Shown here: positions 8,383 to 18,072 of the stretch, one piece after another
Layout: every line of letters begins with the position of its first letter
Numbering within the stretch: the stretch's first letter is position 1
Source: Hyphomicrobiales bacterium
GTDB taxonomy: Bacteria > Pseudomonadota > Alphaproteobacteria > Rhizobiales > NORP267
Assembly: GCA_021775875.1 (NCBI GenBank)
Contig: JAJFHA010000009.1
Location: forward strand, 1 to 64,000
Reading direction: 5' to 3'
DNA: 64,000 nt
Position numbers and translations under genes: made by a program
Notes under the pieces: model-generated
The model's database searches: none
What the model was told of the DNA's origin: nothing
Seen by the model: only the letters and a program-made list of their open reading frames with translations

Positions 8383-8825
8383 TGGGGCAAATAATGCAGC
8401 AAATAATGCAGATATTCCGCTTTGGCCTTGTGGGCGGCACCGGATTTCTGGTGGATGCCCTGATCCTGCAAACCTTGCTTTCGAGCGGCCTTGGCGAACC
8501 GTTCACGGCGCGGATCATCTCGATCAGTCTGGCGGCTTTGGTGACATGGCGGCTCAACCGGGCTTTCACATTCAAATCAGATGACGTCAATCAGACCGCA
8601 GAAGGGGTGCGCTATGGCAGCATTGTCGCCATTTCAAGCGCGGTCAATTATCTGATTTACGCAAGCCTGTTGCTAATAATTCCAAGCCTGCCACCATTAT
8701 GGGCGCTGGCGGTGGCTTCAGCCGGAGCCATGTGTCTGTCGTATATGGGATTCAGCCGGTTTGTTTTTCTCAAGACCGGACTGGCGGTTTCTGAAAATCG
8801 CCTGACGGAAGAACTGGTAAAATAG
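8382..8825 (+). CDS. GtrA-family membrane protein (lipid-linked sugar flippase)
   Basis: The 147-residue protein has four hydrophobic segments and the GtrA signature: FRFGLVGGTGFLVDALILQ near residues 12-30, AALVTWRLNRAFTF near 50-63, and FSRFVFLK near the end. GtrA proteins are thought to flip polyprenyl-phosphate sugars to the periplasm. The ATG at 8382 shares its A with the last base of the GT2 stop codon. The frame is open upstream to 8190, but that part overlaps the GT2 gene and is not needed. With the GT2 at 7435 and the GT-C enzyme at 7344 it completes a Gtr-like three-part glycosylation system. Confidence 0.88.
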   Translation: MGQIMQQIMQIFRFGLVGGTGFLVDALILQTLLSSGLGEPFTARIISISLAALVTWRLNRAFTFKSDDVNQTAEGVRYGSIVAISSAVNYLIYASLLLIIPSLPPLWALAVASAGAMCLSYMGFSRFVFLKTGLAVSENRLTEELVK

Positions 8826-8834
8826 TGCGGCAGC

Positions 8835-10640
8835 CTAGTCTTCGCCCATCCGCAAGGCGGCAATGAAGGCTTCTTGTGGAATTTCCACCTGGCCGAACTG
8901 GCGCATGCGCTTCTTGCCGGCCTTTTGCTTATCCAGCAATTTCCGCTTTCGCGAAATGTCGCCGCCGTAACATTTTGCGGTAACGTCCTTGCGCAATGCC
9001 GCGATGGTTTCGCGGGCAATCACTTTGCCACCAATCGCCGCCTGGATCGGGATCTTGAACAAATGCCGGGGGATCAGATCCTTGAGCCGCTCGCACATAA
9101 CCCGGCCTCTGGTTTCAGCTTGTGAGCGATGGACCATCATCGAGAGCGCATCGACCGGTTCAGCATTCACCAAAATCTGCATCTTGACCAGATTGGCTGC
9201 CAGATAATCGGTGAGTTGGTAATCGAAACTGGCATAACCCTTGGAAATTGATTTCAGACGGTCATAGAAATCGAAAACCACTTCATTCAACGGCAGATCG
9301 TAGATCACCATGGCGCGGGTGCCGGCATAGGTCAGTTCCACCTGGACGCCGCGGCGTTCCTGACAAAGTTTCAGGATCGGTCCCAGATATTCATCCGGCG
9401 ACAGGATCGTGGCGCGGATCCAGGGTTCGCGAATTTCACTGATCTTGACCACATCCGGCATATCAACCGGGTTATGCAATTCAATCTCGTCGCCGTTATT
9501 CAGGGTCAATTGATAGACCACCGACGGGGCGGTTGCGATCAGGTCGAGGTTAAACTCGCGTTCAAGCCGTTCCTGGATAATTTCCAGATGCAACAGGCCA
9601 AGAAAGCCACAACGAAAGCCGAAACCGAGGGCAGCCGAGGTTTCCATCTCGTAGGAGAAGCTGGCGTCATTCAGGCGCAATTTGCCGACGGCGGCGCGAA
9701 ATTCTTCAAAATCCGCAGCATCAACCGGAAACAAGCCGCAGAAAACCACGGGCTGGGCCGGGCGGAAACCTGCCAACGGCGCGATGTCCTGGCCCTTTTT
9801 ATCTTCAACCACGGTATCGCCAACCCGGGTATCACCCACATCCTTGATGGAGGCAGTCAGGAATCCGATTTCGCCAGCACCAAGCATATCCACTTCTTCA
9901 AGTTTTGGCGTGAACACACCGACCCGATCGACAATATGAACCGCATCTGTGCCGAGCATGCGGACTTTCATGCCCTTTTCAAGTGCGCCGTCGATAATCC
10001 GAACCAAGACGATAACCCCCAGATAGGAATCGTACCAGGAATCCACCAGCAGGGCTTTGAGAGGGTCTTCAGGTTTGCCTTCCGGCGGCGGCAAACGCTC
10101 GACAATCGCTTCCAGCACATCGTCAATCCCAAGGCCGGTTTTGGCCGAAACCAAAAGCGCTTCGCTGGCATCGATGCCAATCACATCTTCGATCTGTTGC
10201 TGAATCCGCTCAGGTTCGGCTGCGGGCAAATCCACCTTGTTCAGGACGGGTACGATCTCATGATCATTTTCAATCGCCTGATACACATTGGCCAGCGTCT
10301 GGGCTTCAACGCCCTGGCTGGCATCGACCACCAGCAGCGACCCTTCGCACGCAGCCAGCGAGCGGTTGACCTCATAGGCGAAATCCACATGGCCGGGGGT
10401 GTCGATCAAATTGAAAATATAGGTCTCGCCGTTTTTCGCCTTGTAGGTGAGACGCACTGTCTGGGCCTTGATCGTGATTCCGCGCTCGCGCTCGATATCC
10501 ATCGAATCAAGTACCTGCGCCTTCATCTCACGGTCAGACAAGCCCCCGGTCTGGGAAATCAGCCGGTCGGCAAGTGTCGATTTGCCATGGTCAATATGGG
10601 CGACAATCGCAAGGTTGCGGATATGGGAAAGATCAGTCAT
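8835..10640 (-). CDS. lepA: elongation factor 4 (LepA)
   Basis: LepA is a ribosome-bound translational GTPase. The 601-residue length fits the family. G-domain motifs are AHIDHGKST (G1) near residues 13-21, DTPGHVDF (G3) near 78-85 and NKVD (G4). The C-terminal LepA-specific domain contains [20 protein letters not shown] near 557-576. The start at 10640 puts [19 protein letters not shown] at the N-terminus as in homologues; the frame is open to 10787, but that extension has no family match. It is convergent with gtrA, 9 bases away. Confidence 0.97.
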   Translation of the reverse strand: MTDLSHIRNLAIVAHIDHGKSTLADRLISQTGGLSDREMKAQVLDSMDIERERGITIKAQTVRLTYKAKNGETYIFNLIDTPGHVDFAYEVNRSLAACEGSLLVVDASQGVEAQTLANVYQAIENDHEIVPVLNKVDLPAAEPERIQQQIEDVIGIDASEALLVSAKTGLGIDDVLEAIVERLPPPEGKPEDPLKALLVDSWYDSYLGVIVLVRIIDGALEKGMKVRMLGTDAVHIVDRVGVFTPKLEEVDMLGAGEIGFLTASIKDVGDTRVGDTVVEDKKGQDIAPLAGFRPAQPVVFCGLFPVDAADFEEFRAAVGKLRLNDASFSYEMETSAALGFGFRCGFLGLLHLEIIQERLEREFNLDLIATAPSVVYQLTLNNGDEIELHNPVDMPDVVKISEIREPWIRATILSPDEYLGPILKLCQERRGVQVELTYAGTRAMVIYDLPLNEVVFDFYDRLKSISKGYASFDYQLTDYLAANLVKMQILVNAEPVDALSMMVHRSQAETRGRVMCERLKDLIPRHLFKIPIQAAIGGKVIARETIAALRKDVTAKCYGGDISRKRKLLDKQKAGKKRMRQFGQVEIPQEAFIAALRMGED

Positions 10641-10810
10641 CGGGGCGGTAATAGCACCACGTGAGGCGTGGTCAAGCAGGGAATGCAAACATGATCTGTT
10701 CTGCGCCTCCATATCACATTGGCTTGATCCGCTGCTTCCCATATTCCTGTTGTCAGGAAGACAATATATGGTTCCAACTGACACCAAAAAATGGCCGAGA
10801 GACTACCCAA

Positions 10811-11323
10811 ATGACCTCTTCTAAAATCCTTTCCCTCGTGCTGGCGCTGATGATGGTTAGCGCCGCAAGCTTGGTGTATTTCCCCTCACCCACCCACGCC
10901 GCTGGCATTGAAGCCCGAGACGGCTGGGTTGTTGTGGCGACGGAGCATTCTTTTGGCGATCTTGTGAGCCGGGTTGAGGTTGCAGCTGGCGACAACAAAA
11001 TCGGCATCGTGACCCGGGCATCGGCGACGATTGGGGCCAAGCGTGTTTTGGATGTTGATATCCCCGGCAATATGGTGATGGGGCTTTATCATCCACGCTT
11101 TGCGGTGCGGATGCTGGGGGCCAGCGTGGCGGCAGGGATAGAAGCCCCGATCCGGATTTATCTGACCGAGAATGAAGATGCTACCGCGACGATTTCATAT
11201 AAAATTCCAAGCCGCGTATTCGCGCCCTATATGGATCAAGGCGGGGAAGAGCTTGCGGCGCTCGCGTCCGAGTTGGATGAGCTATTTGCCAGTTTAGTCA
11301 CACAGGCGGCTGGCAGCAATTAA
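10811..11323 (+). CDS. exported DUF302-domain protein
   Basis: The 170-residue product begins with a signal peptide (LSLVLALMMVSAASLVYF, then THAAG as a probable cleavage region). The mature part matches the general form of DUF302: HSFGDLVSRVEVA, then a P-G-N-M block (VDIPGNMVMGLYHP) and a paired-strand region IRIYLTEN. DUF302 proteins have a known fold but no settled biochemical role; a link to small-molecule or heme binding is only suggested in the literature. It ends one base before the convergent gene at 11325. Ribosome-binding site: GAGAGAC, 6 bases before the ATG. Confidence 0.75.
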   Translation: MTSSKILSLVLALMMVSAASLVYFPSPTHAAGIEARDGWVVVATEHSFGDLVSRVEVAAGDNKIGIVTRASATIGAKRVLDVDIPGNMVMGLYHPRFAVRMLGASVAAGIEAPIRIYLTENEDATATISYKIPSRVFAPYMDQGGEELAALASELDELFASLVTQAAGSN

Positions 11324-11324
11324 A

Positions 11325-12137
11325 TCAATTAGAAACATCCGAGCCAATCTGACCGTCGGCGGCGGTATCTTCGCCCCATTTCAGGCCTTTGTAATTGAAC
11401 CCGCTTTCGATGGTCGGCTTGACTATGCGAAAGAATGGGGAAACGTCAAAATCCCGAGGCGCGAACAGGGAATGATGGCGAATATGCATGATTTCGTGGC
11501 GTGAATAACAGCTCCGTACCCGGGGAGAAGGATCGTCAGGGGACGATACCAGCGGCAGGATTGGATAACGGATTTTCTGAAACGCCATGGCGATCATGGT
11601 CGAGCAAATAGCGCGGGTCGGGTCACCGGACCCAAGCGCGATCATGCGACGGCGCCAGCGGATCGGGATTGGCGGGGTCGGGATTAAATAGCGAAGCAAA
11701 TCAAAAATATTGCGGGTATCGTAATGATGCCCGATCCGGCCGATAACGTGATCAAGAACGGCCTCGCGATCATCTTCCGTGAGGTTCATGGGGCGACAAA
11801 TACGGGTGTTGAAGGTCTCATACTTGGAAAGCGGCACAGAGATCACGCCCTCCCGAATGTCAGCCTCAACAAGGCAGCGATGGTCGCCTGATGGATCGGG
11901 TGGCAGCCTGTCGCCAACATAAATCGCTGCATGGGACCAGGTCGACTGGGTCAGGTATTTAATCGCCGCCGAAAGCTTTTGATTGCCTTCAACCAGCAAT
12001 ATATCGCCGGGTTCCAGCGTTGCTTTCAGGGTTGCCGGATCGGACGGCGTATACGGCTCGTAGCCGGATACCTCCGATTGAACAACCCCGGTCACCATCC
12101 GGGCGATCCGGTCGAGAATGGAATCGAATATGGCCAT
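11325..12137 (-). CDS. YiiX/YebB-like permuted papain-type (NlpC/P60-related) hydrolase
   Basis: The 270-residue protein has the permuted NlpC/P60 arrangement: an entry strand LEPGDILLVEGNQKLS near 42-57, the catalytic-type His in STWSHAAIYVGD near 65-76, the acidic VEADIREGV near 91, and the candidate nucleophile Cys late in RAICSTMIAMAF near 176-187. Such enzymes act on amide or acyl bonds, some on lipids or peptides; the substrate is not evident. No signal peptide is seen. The start at 12137 has a GGGGG stretch upstream and is preferred over a TTG at 12152. Confidence 0.75.
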   Translation of the reverse strand: MAIFDSILDRIARMVTGVVQSEVSGYEPYTPSDPATLKATLEPGDILLVEGNQKLSAAIKYLTQSTWSHAAIYVGDRLPPDPSGDHRCLVEADIREGVISVPLSKYETFNTRICRPMNLTEDDREAVLDHVIGRIGHHYDTRNIFDLLRYLIPTPPIPIRWRRRMIALGSGDPTRAICSTMIAMAFQKIRYPILPLVSSPDDPSPRVRSCYSRHEIMHIRHHSLFAPRDFDVSPFFRIVKPTIESGFNYKGLKWGEDTAADGQIGSDVSN

Positions 12138-12198
12138 AATTACGGCCCCCAAAAATATGTTCAGGGGTCATCTTACAGGTATAGTTGGGAATTAAAGA

Positions 12199-14634
12199 TT
12201 AACCGCGCAACTTGCCACCGGTAACCTTCTCGACCTGAGCTACGATTTTTGCGCCCACCGCTTCGATCTCTTCGTCGGTCAGGGTTTTTTCCCGTGGCTG
12301 CAAGGTGACTTCAAGCCCAAGCGACTTGTAGCCATCCCCAAGTGCCCTGGCGGCGCGGTCACCTTCAAACAGATCGAACAACCTGACGCCGGTGATCAGG
12401 TTTTTATCAGCACCACGGGCAGCTCGAAGCAGATCACCCGCAGCAACGCCATGTTCAACGATAAAGGCGAAGTCACGCTTCAAGGGTTGCAGATCAGACG
12501 CATCAAGCGCCGGTCGGGTGCGGGTTGCGCGGGCGCGGGGTGCCGGGATATTATCGAGAAACACTTCAAAGCCGACAATCGGGCCTGCAACGTCGAGCGC
12601 TTCGAGAGTGCCGGGATGAATTTCACCAAAACAGGCCAGCACATTTTTGGGGCCAAGCTGCAAAGCGCCAGAGCGGCCCGGATGATACCAGGATGGTGCA
12701 GTGTCATGGACCACAAGATTGTCCACCGGCGCGCCTGCCGCAGATAGCGCGGCAATCGCATCCGCTTTGGCGTCGAAAATATCCACATTGCCGGAAGCTT
12801 CGGACCAGTGCCGGCCGCTGCCCGCCATGTGGGCGCTGGCGCGGCGGATACCGGCGGCTGCCATATATTGTTCAGTCTCGCCGGTGCCTTTATAACCCGG
12901 CCCGACTTCGAAAATCGCTGCTTCGGGATAGCCGCGATCCGCGTTGCGCTGGGCGGCAATGATCAATCCCGGCAACAATCCGGGACGCATGTTCGATAAT
13001 TCGTTTGAAATCGGATTGGCTAACACCAAATCTTCGCTGCCACCGCCAAAGGCCTTGGCCTGCTCCGGAGAAATAAACGACCAGGTTACTGCCTCATTCA
13101 TGCCGCGCGCGGCAAGTGTCCGACGGGCATTGAACCGACGGCGCTGGGCCAGCGTCAGGATCGGTTTCGCCACATCATTGAGACGCGGCATCGGTGTTGC
13201 TTTTATCCGGTCGACGCCGGAGATGCGGACAACCTCCTCAACCAGATCTGCCTTGCCATGGATGTCAGGACGCCATGACGGAACGGCAACCCTGAAACTT
13301 TTTTCAGAACCACCACCGGCCACCCAGAAGCCAAGCATGCCGAGGATTACTTTTGATTCCCGCGCCGGCATATCGAGGCCGGTAAGCCGTTTCACTTCGG
13401 TAATTGGAAACTCGATTATTTTTTCAGGAACAGGAGCTTCGCCTGCAATAACGATTTCTGCCGGTTCGCCGCCGCAGAGTTCGAGAACCAGCTTGGTCGC
13501 CAACTCAATGCCCGGCACCATGAAGGCCGGATCAACGCCACGTTCAAACCGGTAGCGGGCATCCGAAAGGATGCCGGTGCGGCGTCCGGTCATGGCAGTG
13601 CGGATCGGGTCGAACAAAGCGGATTCGATAATCACTTCGGTTGTTGCTTCGGTGCACCCGGATGCAACACCGCCCATGACGCCGCCAAATCCAAGAATAT
13701 TGTTATCGTCGGCGATGACGCACATCTCGCCGTCGGCATCGTATTCTTTGCCGTCAAGGGCCAGATAATGGTCGCCCTCTTTGCCAAGCCGGGCATGAAG
13801 CACACCTTCAACTTTGGCCGCGTCATAAACATGAAGCGGGCGGCCGCGGTCGTAGCAAACATAATTGGTGATATCGACAAGGGCGTTGATCGGGCGCAGA
13901 CCGATGGCCCGCAACCGGCGCTGCATCCAGGCCGGGCTGGAGCCGTTTTTAAGGCCCCGCACCCGACGGCCGCCAAAGGCCGGGCAGGCGTCTGCATTGT
14001 CAGCATCAAATCGCAATTCAATTTTCAGGTCCGACTGGAATGCAGGCTTTATCTGTTCAGGCGGAACATCCCTGAGCGTGCCAAGGCCTGCCGCTGCCAG
14101 ATCCCTGGCGATGCCATAAACGCCAAGACAATCGGGCCGGTTCGGGGTGATCGCGATTTCAATAACCGGGTCATCAAGTCCCATCAGGCTGGCGAATGGC
14201 GTTCCGACTTCGGCATCGCCAGCAAGTTCGATAATGCCGTCATGTTCGTCGGACATGCCCATTTCGCGTTCAGAACAAAGCATACCGCTGGATTCAACGC
14301 CGCGAATTTTGGCCGGCGTCAAAACCAGCCCTGAACCTGGAATGGTAGAGCCGGAAGGCGCAAACACACCCTTCATGCCAGCACGCGCGTTCGGCGCACC
14401 ACAGACAACCTGCACGATTTCGTCGCCGGTATTGACCATGCAAACCCGCAACCGGTCGGCATCTGGATGCTGCTCGGCGGATTCAACATATGCCACCTGG
14501 AAGGGTGCGAATTTCGCCGCAGGGTCATCGACCTCTTCGACTTCCAGCCCGACCATGGTCAGCATGTCGGTTATTTCATTAAGCGTCGCCTCTGTTTCCA
14601 GATGGTCCTTGAGCCATGAGAGAGTGAATTTCAT
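12199..14634 (-). CDS. pheT: phenylalanyl-tRNA synthetase beta chain
   Basis: PheT forms the alpha2-beta2 enzyme with PheS and provides tRNA-binding and editing domains. The 811-residue protein begins MKFTLSWLKDHLETEATLNE, has the EMAP-like tRNA-binding domain (VCMVNTGDEIVQVVCGAPNA near 65-84), B3/B4 and B5 domains in the middle (KVEGVLHARLGKEGDHYLALDG and the RFERGVDP region), and ends with the ferredoxin-like anticodon-binding domain (LKRDFAFIVEHGVAAGDLL). It lies 11 bases behind pheS, in the order rpmI-rplT-pheS-pheT. Confidence 0.97.
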   Translation of the reverse strand: MKFTLSWLKDHLETEATLNEITDMLTMVGLEVEEVDDPAAKFAPFQVAYVESAEQHPDADRLRVCMVNTGDEIVQVVCGAPNARAGMKGVFAPSGSTIPGSGLVLTPAKIRGVESSGMLCSEREMGMSDEHDGIIELAGDAEVGTPFASLMGLDDPVIEIAITPNRPDCLGVYGIARDLAAAGLGTLRDVPPEQIKPAFQSDLKIELRFDADNADACPAFGGRRVRGLKNGSSPAWMQRRLRAIGLRPINALVDITNYVCYDRGRPLHVYDAAKVEGVLHARLGKEGDHYLALDGKEYDADGEMCVIADDNNILGFGGVMGGVASGCTEATTEVIIESALFDPIRTAMTGRRTGILSDARYRFERGVDPAFMVPGIELATKLVLELCGGEPAEIVIAGEAPVPEKIIEFPITEVKRLTGLDMPARESKVILGMLGFWVAGGGSEKSFRVAVPSWRPDIHGKADLVEEVVRISGVDRIKATPMPRLNDVAKPILTLAQRRRFNARRTLAARGMNEAVTWSFISPEQAKAFGGGSEDLVLANPISNELSNMRPGLLPGLIIAAQRNADRGYPEAAIFEVGPGYKGTGETEQYMAAAGIRRASAHMAGSGRHWSEASGNVDIFDAKADAIAALSAAGAPVDNLVVHDTAPSWYHPGRSGALQLGPKNVLACFGEIHPGTLEALDVAGPIVGFEVFLDNIPAPRARATRTRPALDASDLQPLKRDFAFIVEHGVAAGDLLRAARGADKNLITGVRLFDLFEGDRAARALGDGYKSLGLEVTLQPREKTLTDEEIEAVGAKIVAQVEKVTGGKLRG

Positions 14635-14645
14635 CTGTTGTCTCC

Positions 14646-15728
14646 CTAGCTCGACAATCCGCCAACAAGCCCCGGAATATCCAGTGGCTTGAAGCCGTAA
14701 TGGTTGATCCAGCGGCTGTCGGCGTCAAAGAATGCGCGCAGATCCGGCATGCCGTATTTCAGCATGGCGATCCGGTCGATCCCCATGCCCCAGGCAAAGC
14801 CCTGATAGACTTCCGGGTCGAGGCCGCAATTGGTCAAGACATTGGAATGGACCATGCCGCAACCAAGAATTTCCAACCAGTCGTCACCTTCGCCAAAGCG
14901 CACTTCGTTGCCGTCCCGGCGGCAGTTTATATCCACTTCAAGGGACGGCTCGGTGAACGGGAAATAGCTCGGGCGGAACCGCATTTTCACTTCTTCAACT
15001 TCGAAGAAGGCTTTGCAAAACTCTTCCAAAATCCAGCGCAGATGCCCCATATGAGATTCTTTGTCGATCACAAGGCCCTCGATCTGATGGAACATCGGGG
15101 TATGGGTTTGATCGGAATCGCACCGATAGGTGCGGCCGGGCACAACGATCCGGATCGGCGGTTCCTGTGTTTTCATGGTGCGGATCTGGACCGGACTGGT
15201 ATGGGTCCGCAACAGCTTCCGGGAACCGTCTTCCTGTTCACCAAAATAAAAAGTGTCGTGCATCTGGCGGGCCGGGTGTTCGGCTGGAATATTTAGCGCG
15301 GTAAAATTATTCTCATCATTTTCGATATCGGGGCCTTCAGCGATTGAAAAACCCATATCGGAAAAAATCGCGGCCACTTCATCTACCACCTGACTGACCG
15401 GATGGATGCGCCCGTCCTGCAAGGGACCAGGGCGAACCGGCAGCGTAGCGTCGACTTTTTCTGTAGCCAGACGTGCTTCAAGGGCTTCGCCGCGTAATTC
15501 GGTGCGTCGGCTCTGGATTGCATCGGTCAACCGGGCCTTGAGGCCGTTAAGCGCCGGACCCATGCTTTTGCGCTCTTGCGGGCTCATGGCACCAAGACCC
15601 TTCAAAAGCTCGTTGACCTGGCCCTTTTTGCCAAGCGCCTGAACGCGCACGTCTTCCAGCGCAGCATCATCACCCGCTGCCGCAATAGCGGCGGTCAGAT
15701 CTGCTTCGATTTTTTCGATATCAGTCAT
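14646..15728 (-). CDS. pheS: phenylalanyl-tRNA synthetase alpha chain
   Basis: PheS carries the class II catalytic core that activates phenylalanine. The 360-residue product has an N-terminal coiled coil ([19 protein letters not shown]), motif 2 around [10 protein letters not shown]...[20 protein letters not shown] near 203-245, and motif 3 [14 protein letters not shown] near 316-329. The ATG at 15728 was chosen over 15782 because homologues begin in the coiled coil. A hairpin (GGGC/GCCC) near 15757-15770, between rplT and pheS, could modulate read-through but has no T-run. Confidence 0.97.
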   Translation of the reverse strand: MTDIEKIEADLTAAIAAAGDDAALEDVRVQALGKKGQVNELLKGLGAMSPQERKSMGPALNGLKARLTDAIQSRRTELRGEALEARLATEKVDATLPVRPGPLQDGRIHPVSQVVDEVAAIFSDMGFSIAEGPDIENDENNFTALNIPAEHPARQMHDTFYFGEQEDGSRKLLRTHTSPVQIRTMKTQEPPIRIVVPGRTYRCDSDQTHTPMFHQIEGLVIDKESHMGHLRWILEEFCKAFFEVEEVKMRFRPSYFPFTEPSLEVDINCRRDGNEVRFGEGDDWLEILGCGMVHSNVLTNCGLDPEVYQGFAWGMGIDRIAMLKYGMPDLRAFFDADSRWINHYGFKPLDIPGLVGGLSS

Positions 15729-15815
15729 GAAGTTCTCGTCTCGATTTACCAGATTTTGAAGTGGGCAAAGTGCCCAAATCAAAACCGGTGATTTAATCGA
15801 TTATGCCGAGAGGAT

Positions 15816-16172
15816 TCAGGCGCGGGCTGATTGTGCCTTTTCTACAAGCGCCTTGAATGCCGCCGGCTCACGTACCGCGATGTCCGCGAGGACCTTGCGA
15901 TCGACCTCGACGCCTGCCAGCGTGAGGCCGTTGATAAACTGGCCATATGTGACGCCATGCTCGCGGGCAGCGGCGTTGATGCGCTGGATCCACAAAGCGC
16001 GGAATTTCCGCTTTCTGACACGCCGGTCGCGATAGGCATATTGGCCGGCTTTGTCGACCGCCTGCATGGCGACGCGGATGGTATTTTTGCGGCGGCCGGA
16101 AAAACCTTTGGCAGCCTTGAGAACTTTTTTGTGGCGGGCGTGTGATGTGACGCCGCGTTTGATACGGGACAT
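15816..16172 (-). CDS. rplT: 50S ribosomal protein L20
   Basis: L20 is an early-assembly 23S rRNA-binding protein. The 118-residue sequence has the expected basic N-terminus ([19 protein letters not shown]) and the family block [20 protein letters not shown] near 47-66, and it ends in Ala/Lys-rich residues. It follows rpmI by 41 bases and precedes pheS, the normal order in alphaproteobacteria. Confidence 0.98.
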   Translation of the reverse strand: MSRIKRGVTSHARHKKVLKAAKGFSGRRKNTIRVAMQAVDKAGQYAYRDRRVRKRKFRALWIQRINAAAREHGVTYGQFINGLTLAGVEVDRKVLADIAVREPAAFKALVEKAQSARA

Positions 16173-16213
16173 TTGGAAACTCCGGTTTTAATCCTGATCA
16201 AGCTAATTTTGAA

Positions 16214-16411
16214 TTAGCCGTTGGGGAGAAATTGCTTGACGATCTTGGCATCCTGTGGCGCCAGGATTGTAGTCCCGCGCTGGTTACGGATCTGCTTGTT
16301 GGTCCGTTTGATCATGCCATGCTGTTTGTTGGCCTGGTTCGCACGAACCTTGCCACTTGCCGTCAAGCTGAACCGTTTTTTCGCTCCGCTCTTGGTCTTC
16401 ATCTTGGGCAT
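16214..16411 (-). CDS. rpmI: 50S ribosomal protein L35
   Basis: The 65-residue basic protein starts [20 protein letters not shown] and carries the family segment [20 protein letters not shown]. The ATG at 16411 has a GGAG ribosome-binding site (AAGGAGTTAGC) upstream; an in-frame extension to 16447 has no family match. infC, usually just upstream, is separated from it by a 1-kb stretch carrying an opposite-strand lipoprotein gene. Confidence 0.97.
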   Translation of the reverse strand: MPKMKTKSGAKKRFSLTASGKVRANQANKQHGMIKRTNKQIRNQRGTTILAPQDAKIVKQFLPNG

Positions 16412-16846
16412 TTTGCTAACTCCTTGTTTCCCGCTCAAAATGCGCACCAGAGAAACTCTGCCACACAGGCTTTTGATCCGGGAATGCTGTTGGTAATTTC
16501 AAAGACGAAGGCGATGAACCAAAGTCTTTTTTCGCATTCATGAACCGCCACGGCATGCCCTGCCGGTCGGTTCGATCAGAGGCTTATACACAGTTGGGTT
16601 TGCAAAAACAACAGGTCTGTGAGGCCTTGCAAAAGCAAGTTCCATCCCAAATTTTAAGCCCCATAGACTCAAGCAGACCTCATTATTGCGTTGCATTCTT
16701 CATTATGGATAGATTGAGGCTAATTAGGGGTTGTGAATTGCCGGACAAAAATTTCCAGAACCCGCTTTTGCTGTGGTAGGTTCTGCGCGAGGCGCGGGGC
16801 AAAAAGTCCTGTTTGAAGATGCGGAACAATACGAGGATTGCTATAC
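16412..16846. other. intergenic region holding the rpmI and lipoprotein promoters
   Basis: No convincing gene. The stretch must hold the leftward promoter for rpmI-rplT and the rightward promoter for the lipoprotein gene at 16847. I saw no clear hairpin resembling an L20 or IF3 leader control structure by eye. Confidence 0.4.
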
Positions 16847-17371
16847 ATGAATTTTTTTTACCGGTCAGCGCGCGTGGCCAGCGTTGTTTTACTGGGCTTA
16901 ACCGCTGCCTGCAGCAGCAGCGGCTCGGATATTGATACTCAGGCAAGTTCTTCCAACCAGACACAGTCTACAAGCAACAGGCAGGCCCCGGTTCCAACAC
17001 CTCCGGCGCAACAGCGGGTGGCGCGAACCACCGAACGGTCTGCGCTTGGGGCGGAAGAATTACGGACGACCCTTGCTGGCAACAGTGTTTATGTAGGCAA
17101 TCCAGGTTCGGAATTTGCCGCCGTCCATAATACAGATGGTTCGATGGCTGGCAGAAGCTGGGGCAGCGGCAATGACGAAAGCGGCGACGGCGAATGGCGG
17201 GTTGATGACAATGGCCAATATTGCCGGAAATGGAGCAATGGCTGGTCGGCCGGTCAATGGGGTTGTTTTGAAGTTTACCGTGAAGGTGACAACCTGCAGC
17301 TGGAACGGGTTAGCGGCGCCGGCGCCAATGGCGCGATGGAACTGAAAGACGGAAACCCTCATGACCTTTAG
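16847..17371 (+). CDS. outer-membrane-type lipoprotein with DUF995-like domain, function unknown
   Basis: The 174-residue product has a signal sequence with a lipobox (GLTAACSSS, Cys near residue 22), a Ser/Thr/Gln/Pro-rich linker to about 60, and a C-terminal domain with ELRTTLAGNSVYVG, MAGRSWGSGNDESGDGEWRV and WSNGWSAGQWGCFEVYRE. This pattern resembles small DUF995-like domains that occur in Rhizobiales lipoproteins. The ATG at 16847 is used rather than a TTG at 16838; ACGAGGA lies about 9 bases upstream. The gene sits, opposite in strand, between infC and rpmI, which are normally adjacent. Confidence 0.7.
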   Translation: MNFFYRSARVASVVLLGLTAACSSSGSDIDTQASSSNQTQSTSNRQAPVPTPPAQQRVARTTERSALGAEELRTTLAGNSVYVGNPGSEFAAVHNTDGSMAGRSWGSGNDESGDGEWRVDDNGQYCRKWSNGWSAGQWGCFEVYREGDNLQLERVSGAGANGAMELKDGNPHDL

Positions 17372-17413
17372 GGTCTGAAGATTTCCGAATTGTCATTTTA
17401 CAAGTTTGATTGA

Positions 17414-17950
17414 TCAACGTGGTGCCAGGATCATGATCATCTGGCGGCCTTCAAGCTTTGGCTCGAACTCCACCTTGGCAATATCCTCGGTCTGAGCGCT
17501 GACGCGTTGGAGAAGGTTCATCCCTAGTTCCTGATGAGCCATTTCCCTGCCACGAAAACGTATGGTCACCTTGACCTTGTCGCCAGCCTCAAAAAAACGC
17601 TGTATGGCCCGCATCTTCACATCATAATCGTGGGTGTCGATGTTGGGGCGCATCTTAATTTCTTTGACGTCTACCGTCTTTTGCTTCTTGCGCGCTTCGG
17701 CGGCTTTCTTCTGGGCTTCATATTTGAAGCGGCCATAATCAAGAATTTTGCAAACCGGCACTTTCTCATTCGGTGAAACTTCCACGAGATCAAGCCCGGC
17801 TTCGCGGGCTATCTCCAAAGCTTCCGCGATCGAGACTTCGCCTTTATTGTCTCCGTCTTCCAAAATAAGGCGAACAGAATCGGCGGTGATTAATTCGTTT
17901 ACCCGAGGGCCTGTCCGCGTTGGGGTGGTGTTGAAGGGTCTTCTTGCTAT
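17414..17950 (-). CDS. infC: translation initiation factor IF-3, probable ATA start
   Basis: IF-3 binds the 30S subunit and checks the initiator tRNA-start codon pair. The frame encodes the N-domain ([18 protein letters not shown]), the Lys-rich linker ([11 protein letters not shown]) and the C-domain ([20 protein letters not shown], then [13 protein letters not shown]). No ATG, GTG or well-placed TTG opens the complete protein. An ATA at 17950, reading IARRPFN..., lies 6 bases behind a perfect AGGAGAG (17957-17963) and gives the usual length of 178 residues. infC classically uses AUU, which lets IF-3 repress its own synthesis; ATA here would serve the same logic. The shortest alternative, TTG at 17863, removes part of the N-domain. 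Confidence 0.9.
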   Translation of the reverse strand: MARRPFNTTPTRTGPRVNELITADSVRLILEDGDNKGEVSIAEALEIAREAGLDLVEVSPNEKVPVCKILDYGRFKYEAQKKAAEARKKQKTVDVKEIKMRPNIDTHDYDVKMRAIQRFFEAGDKVKVTIRFRGREMAHQELGMNLLQRVSAQTEDIAKVEFEPKLEGRQMIMILAPR

Positions 17951-18072
17951 CTCAATCTCTCCTGTTGCAATTTAAATAGTCGGCTTGCTCGCCATCTGTC
18001 TGTATACCATCAAAGGGCTTGAAGTTTTTAGAATTTAAAACTATTCAACGCAAGTCAATAGCCTGACCAGCA

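Noticed and set aside
9474-10664. 396-codon plus-strand frame opposite lepA
   Set aside because: It is the antisense shadow of the highly conserved lepA coding sequence and has no recognisable domain.
13768-14334. 188-codon plus-strand frame opposite pheT
   Set aside because: Shadow of pheT on the other strand.
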